From JBCBKZ01 sp039026975 (GTDB lineage: Bacteria > Bacteroidota > Bacteroidia > J057), in assembly GCA_039026975.1 (NCBI GenBank), contig JBCCLI010000334.1:1-7442 (forward strand): a DNA stretch of 7,442 bases. The letters run 5' to 3'. Position numbers and translations under genes: made by a program. Below are positions 5,723-7,442 of the stretch, piece after piece; the stretch's first letter is position 1; every line of letters starts with the position of its first letter. The notes under the pieces were generated by a model, which was not told the DNA's origin, did not search any database, and saw nothing but the letters and a program-made list of their open reading frames with translations.

Positions 5723-5732
5723 ACCTACAGTT

Positions 5733-6242
5733 ATGAAACGCCTTAGTTGCTACATTTTTTTTCTGCTCATTCTTACTGGCCCATTTCTCTGGGCTCAGTC
5801 TTCTCAGTGGTCTGTGGGGATAAGAGCCGGAAAATCTTCTGGCGTAAGTGCTAAGTTTTACGCAAATGATTCCTTTTCTACTGAAATATTGCTGACTGTA
5901 CGGGAAGATGGCGTACAGCTGACGGGCCTAGCCATTTTTGAAGAAGGTGAAATCCCACTCCTGGATGTTGACCCTCAGTTTTTTTGGTACTATGGCATAG
6001 GAGGACATGGAGGCTATTACAGATACAGCAGAAATGTCAGAGATGAAACGGGAAAAATATTCTCCCAAAGAAGAACCCGAGCTGCTGTAGGATTAGACGG
6101 CATTATTGGGATGTCCTGGCGTGCTAATGACTGGCCAGTAGCCCTCAGTTTAGATTGGAAACCATACTTTGATTTATTTTTACCTGTAAGAATGTCCGAA
6201 GGTCTTTTTGACTTTGGCATTACTGCCAGATACCTGTTTTAA
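5733..6242 (+). CDS. Small outer-membrane beta-barrel protein, first gene of the operon
   Basis: The frame opens at ATG 5691, but I choose ATG 5733 because a canonical Sec signal peptide begins there (MKRL, hydrophobic core, cleavage near FLWAQ); the 14 residues before it are polar and unlike a leader. The resulting 169-residue protein has alternating hydrophobic/polar strands rich in Tyr, Gly and Trp. It has a GIGGHGGYYRY turn region, a GLDGIIGMSW strand and a DWKPYFDLF segment typical of small Bacteroidota barrels, and it ends in a terminal Phe (ARYLF) as outer-membrane barrels do. About eight strands seem likely. Role and substrate are unknown. Two bases separate its stop from the next barrel gene. 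A 12-bp leader stem-loop ends just before the start. Confidence 0.85.
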   Translation: MKRLSCYIFFLLILTGPFLWAQSSQWSVGIRAGKSSGVSAKFYANDSFSTEILLTVREDGVQLTGLAIFEEGEIPLLDVDPQFFWYYGIGGHGGYYRYSRNVRDETGKIFSQRRTRAAVGLDGIIGMSWRANDWPVALSLDWKPYFDLFLPVRMSEGLFDFGITARYLF

Positions 6243-6244
6243 CT

Positions 6245-6913
6245 ATGAAATCTACATCTTTTAAGCTTATCAGCACCACCCTCTTCCTGGCTGCCCTGAT
6301 CATTACTGCCCCACTTGAAGCCCAGCATAGGCATAGGCACAAGCACAAGCATAACCGTGAGCAGCGGACGCTATTTGGAAATAGAAACTGTGTTTCTCAC
6401 GGAGGGTATGGCGCCCTAACCATTCACGCTACAGAATTTGCAGATGGGGAGAATGCCATTCTCGTAGGAGGGAGAGGAGCATGGGTTATGAACCATGGCT
6501 TTGCGCTGGGATTGGCAGGCTATGGTCTAGTGAATACCATAGAATACGCTGATAAAATTCCTGGCAGAAATGCGAAAATGGAAATGGGATATGGGGGTCT
6601 GCTGCTAGAGCCCATTATTCTATCCAGATTACCCGTACATATTTCTATCCCTACCGTCTTGGGCGTAGGATGGGCAGGCTACCGAGATCCAGACAGACAG
6701 TTGGGAGACTTATTCGATGAAGACATCTTTGATGAGGATGTATTCTTCGTACTAGAACCCGGTATTAACCTAGAGCTGAATATCATTAGGTCTTTTAGGC
6801 TTGGACTAAATGCCCAATATAGATTTACCCAAGATCTTGATTTGGTAAATACATCTACAGATAACCTGGAAGGATGGTCTGCCGGTGTCATTTTAAAATT
6901 TGGACGATTTTAA
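6245..6913 (+). CDS. Outer-membrane beta-barrel protein with a His-rich N-terminus
   Basis: The 222-residue product has a Sec signal peptide (cleavage likely after A26). Immediately afterwards comes an alternating run of five histidines with Arg/Lys (H28 to H36). The rest resembles a recurrent Bacteroidota barrel type: SHGGYGALTIH near 51-61, VGGRGAWVMNHGFALGLAGYGLVN (74-97), further beta-hairpins, and a C-terminal strand ending in Phe (KFGRF). A loop at about 155-167 is strongly acidic, with FDEDI directly repeated as FDEDV. Together these suggest metal binding, but that is inference. It lies two bases after the preceding barrel gene, so they form one operon, perhaps encoding functionally linked barrels. 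A hairpin terminator follows. Confidence 0.86.
   Translation: MKSTSFKLISTTLFLAALIITAPLEAQHRHRHKHKHNREQRTLFGNRNCVSHGGYGALTIHATEFADGENAILVGGRGAWVMNHGFALGLAGYGLVNTIEYADKIPGRNAKMEMGYGGLLLEPIILSRLPVHISIPTVLGVGWAGYRDPDRQLGDLFDEDIFDEDVFFVLEPGINLELNIIRSFRLGLNAQYRFTQDLDLVNTSTDNLEGWSAGVILKFGRF
6326..6352 (+). repeat. Hexanucleotide tandem repeat encoding the His/basic run
   Basis: Two CATAGG units followed by two CACAAG units and a final CAT encode H-R-H-R-H-K-H-K-H. The repeat pattern suggests growth by slippage. It is in frame, so copy-number change would lengthen or shorten the His tract without breaking the gene. Confidence 0.8.
6713..6742 (+). repeat. 15-bp imperfect tandem duplication encoding FDED repeats
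   Basis: Two adjacent 15-bp units encode F-D-E-D-I and F-D-E-D-V (residues 157-166). They differ mainly at third codon positions, plus the Ile/Val codon, so the duplication is not recent and the amino acids appear to have been kept. The resulting acidic loop is probably exposed on the barrel. Confidence 0.7.
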
Positions 6914-6945
6914 AGATCCACACACGCATAAACACTACATATGTT

Positions 6946-6971
6946 GGGGACTGTCTTTACAGGCAGTCCCC
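6946..6971 (+). terminator. Hairpin terminator of the barrel operon
   Basis: GGGGACTG (6946-6953) pairs with CAGTCCCC (6964-6971). Three further pairs (one G-U) extend the stem to 11 bp with a TTAC tetraloop. AT-rich sequence (CTATTTATATATAAA) follows, without a pure T-run. It lies 33 nt after the second barrel gene and 15 nt before the end of the convergent DUF6503-like gene. It may therefore act on both transcripts, though the minus-strand exit is less U-rich. Confidence 0.8.
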
Positions 6972-6986
6972 TATTTATATATAAAA

Positions 6987-7442
6987 TCAACCTTCCTCAA
7001 CAGCTAGCTCAAAATCCTCAGCTGTTAGCCCTACGTTAAATTGTACATTCTCTGAGATCTCTTCTACCCACTGTACTGTCTCTTCCTCTATTTCAGCCTC
7101 CCAATTAGAGGGCGTATATCTTCTGTAGGTAGTTAGCTTCAGTCCGTCTATTTCCTCGTATTCCACCTCCATTAATAGCGGATCAGTCCGGTTATATGCT
7201 TTGACGGTAAAGAGAAATTGATCTACCAGCTTAGTTTCAGGATTAATAAATAACAGGTAAATGTCCTGCGCATCCCCTACTCCTTCTTCAAAGCTCACTT
7301 CCACTTTATCATAGGTAATTCCTTTCACTTCCTGAGTACCTTTGTATGCATAGGTAAGACCGGGATCTGCTAACTTATGCATCATAGCGAACCAGTAGAA
7401 ATTGGTTTTCCTGCTAAAGCGGGCTCTATTGATGTCATCTTC
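6987..7442 (-). CDS. DUF6503-like protein, N-terminus beyond the window
   Basis: The frame ends at TGA (6987-6989) and stays open to the right edge, giving 151 residues; the Met at 7385 is internal, because upstream codons continue as RFSRKTNFYWFAMMHKL, an intact family motif. The pattern of Y-W-F-A-M-M followed by DPGL, a GDAQDIYLLFINPETKLVDQFLF segment (conserved VGD-x-QD-x-Y) and a terminal G-L-T-x-x-D-F matches what I recall of DUF6503, a Bacteroidota family of secreted or lipid-anchored beta-rich proteins of unknown function. The missing N-terminus should hold the signal sequence. It is convergent with the barrel operon across a shared hairpin. Family assignment is from memory of the pattern, not a search. 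Confidence 0.8.
   Translation of the reverse strand, partial: EDDINRARFSRKTNFYWFAMMHKLADPGLTYAYKGTQEVKGITYDKVEVSFEEGVGDAQDIYLLFINPETKLVDQFLFTVKAYNRTDPLLMEVEYEEIDGLKLTTYRRYTPSNWEAEIEEETVQWVEEISENVQFNVGLTAEDFELAVEEG

Noticed and set aside
5691..5732. Upstream in-frame ATG as the start of the first barrel gene
   Set aside because: It would add 14 polar residues before a textbook signal peptide that starts at the next Met; the longer form would be an unusual export signal.
6017..6220. 67-codon minus-strand frame inside the first barrel gene
   Set aside because: Antisense shadow of a well-supported barrel gene with no recognisable protein features.
6679..6891. 70-codon minus-strand frame inside the second barrel gene
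   Set aside because: Antisense shadow; its Ser/Lys-rich low-complexity stretch is simply the complement of the FDED repeat region.

Overview
The window looks like chromosomal DNA of a Bacteroidota bacterium, probably Cytophagales-like. The reasons are the surface-protein mix (Sec/lipobox signals, small outer-membrane beta-barrels, a DUF6503-type protein), weak or absent Shine-Dalgarno sequences, and promoter-like TTG-N19/20-TAnnTTTG patterns. I see no rRNA, tRNA, CRISPR array, insertion sequence, integrase or phage gene. The genus cannot be named from this sequence.

Layout, left to right: the last 42 codons of an unidentified + strand gene (1-131) converge on a solitary moxR AAA+ ATPase gene (151-1149, -). 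A 211-bp divergent spacer leads to a translationally coupled + strand pair: a lipoprotein of unknown function (1361-1894) and a PduO/MMAB-type cob(I)alamin adenosyltransferase (1894-2439). A doubtful 57-codon ORF follows (2424-2597). On the - strand lies a secreted LysM protein (2572-3525) whose C-terminal half reads as a caspase (peptidase C14) fold with both catalytic residues replaced. Its upstream region holds a 20-bp inverted repeat. A doubtful 66-codon ORF (3649-3849) directly precedes an MCE/MlaD-family lipid-transport protein (3853-4833, +). The mlaD 3' end overlaps the 3' end of a MacB/LolD-type ABC ATPase gene (4817-5512, -) by 17 bp.

A 220-bp divergent spacer (5513-5732) is rich in inverted repeats. 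It separates the ABC gene from a two-gene outer-membrane beta-barrel operon (5733-6242 and 6245-6913, +). The second barrel protein has a mature N-terminus of alternating histidines and basic residues, and a duplicated acidic loop. A strong hairpin (6946-6971) closes this operon. A DUF6503-like gene, cut by the right edge of the window, reads in from the - strand (6987-7442).

Most products act in the envelope: lipid shuttling (MlaD), peptidoglycan binding (LysM), an ABC motor for lipoprotein or efflux work, two barrels, a lipoprotein and a DUF6503 protein. They do not form one operon. The most unusual item is the peptidoglycan-targeted, apparently catalytically dead caspase-like protein. The second is the regulatory spacer upstream of the barrel operon, where a 12-bp stem could sequester the only Shine-Dalgarno-like sequence of the leader.
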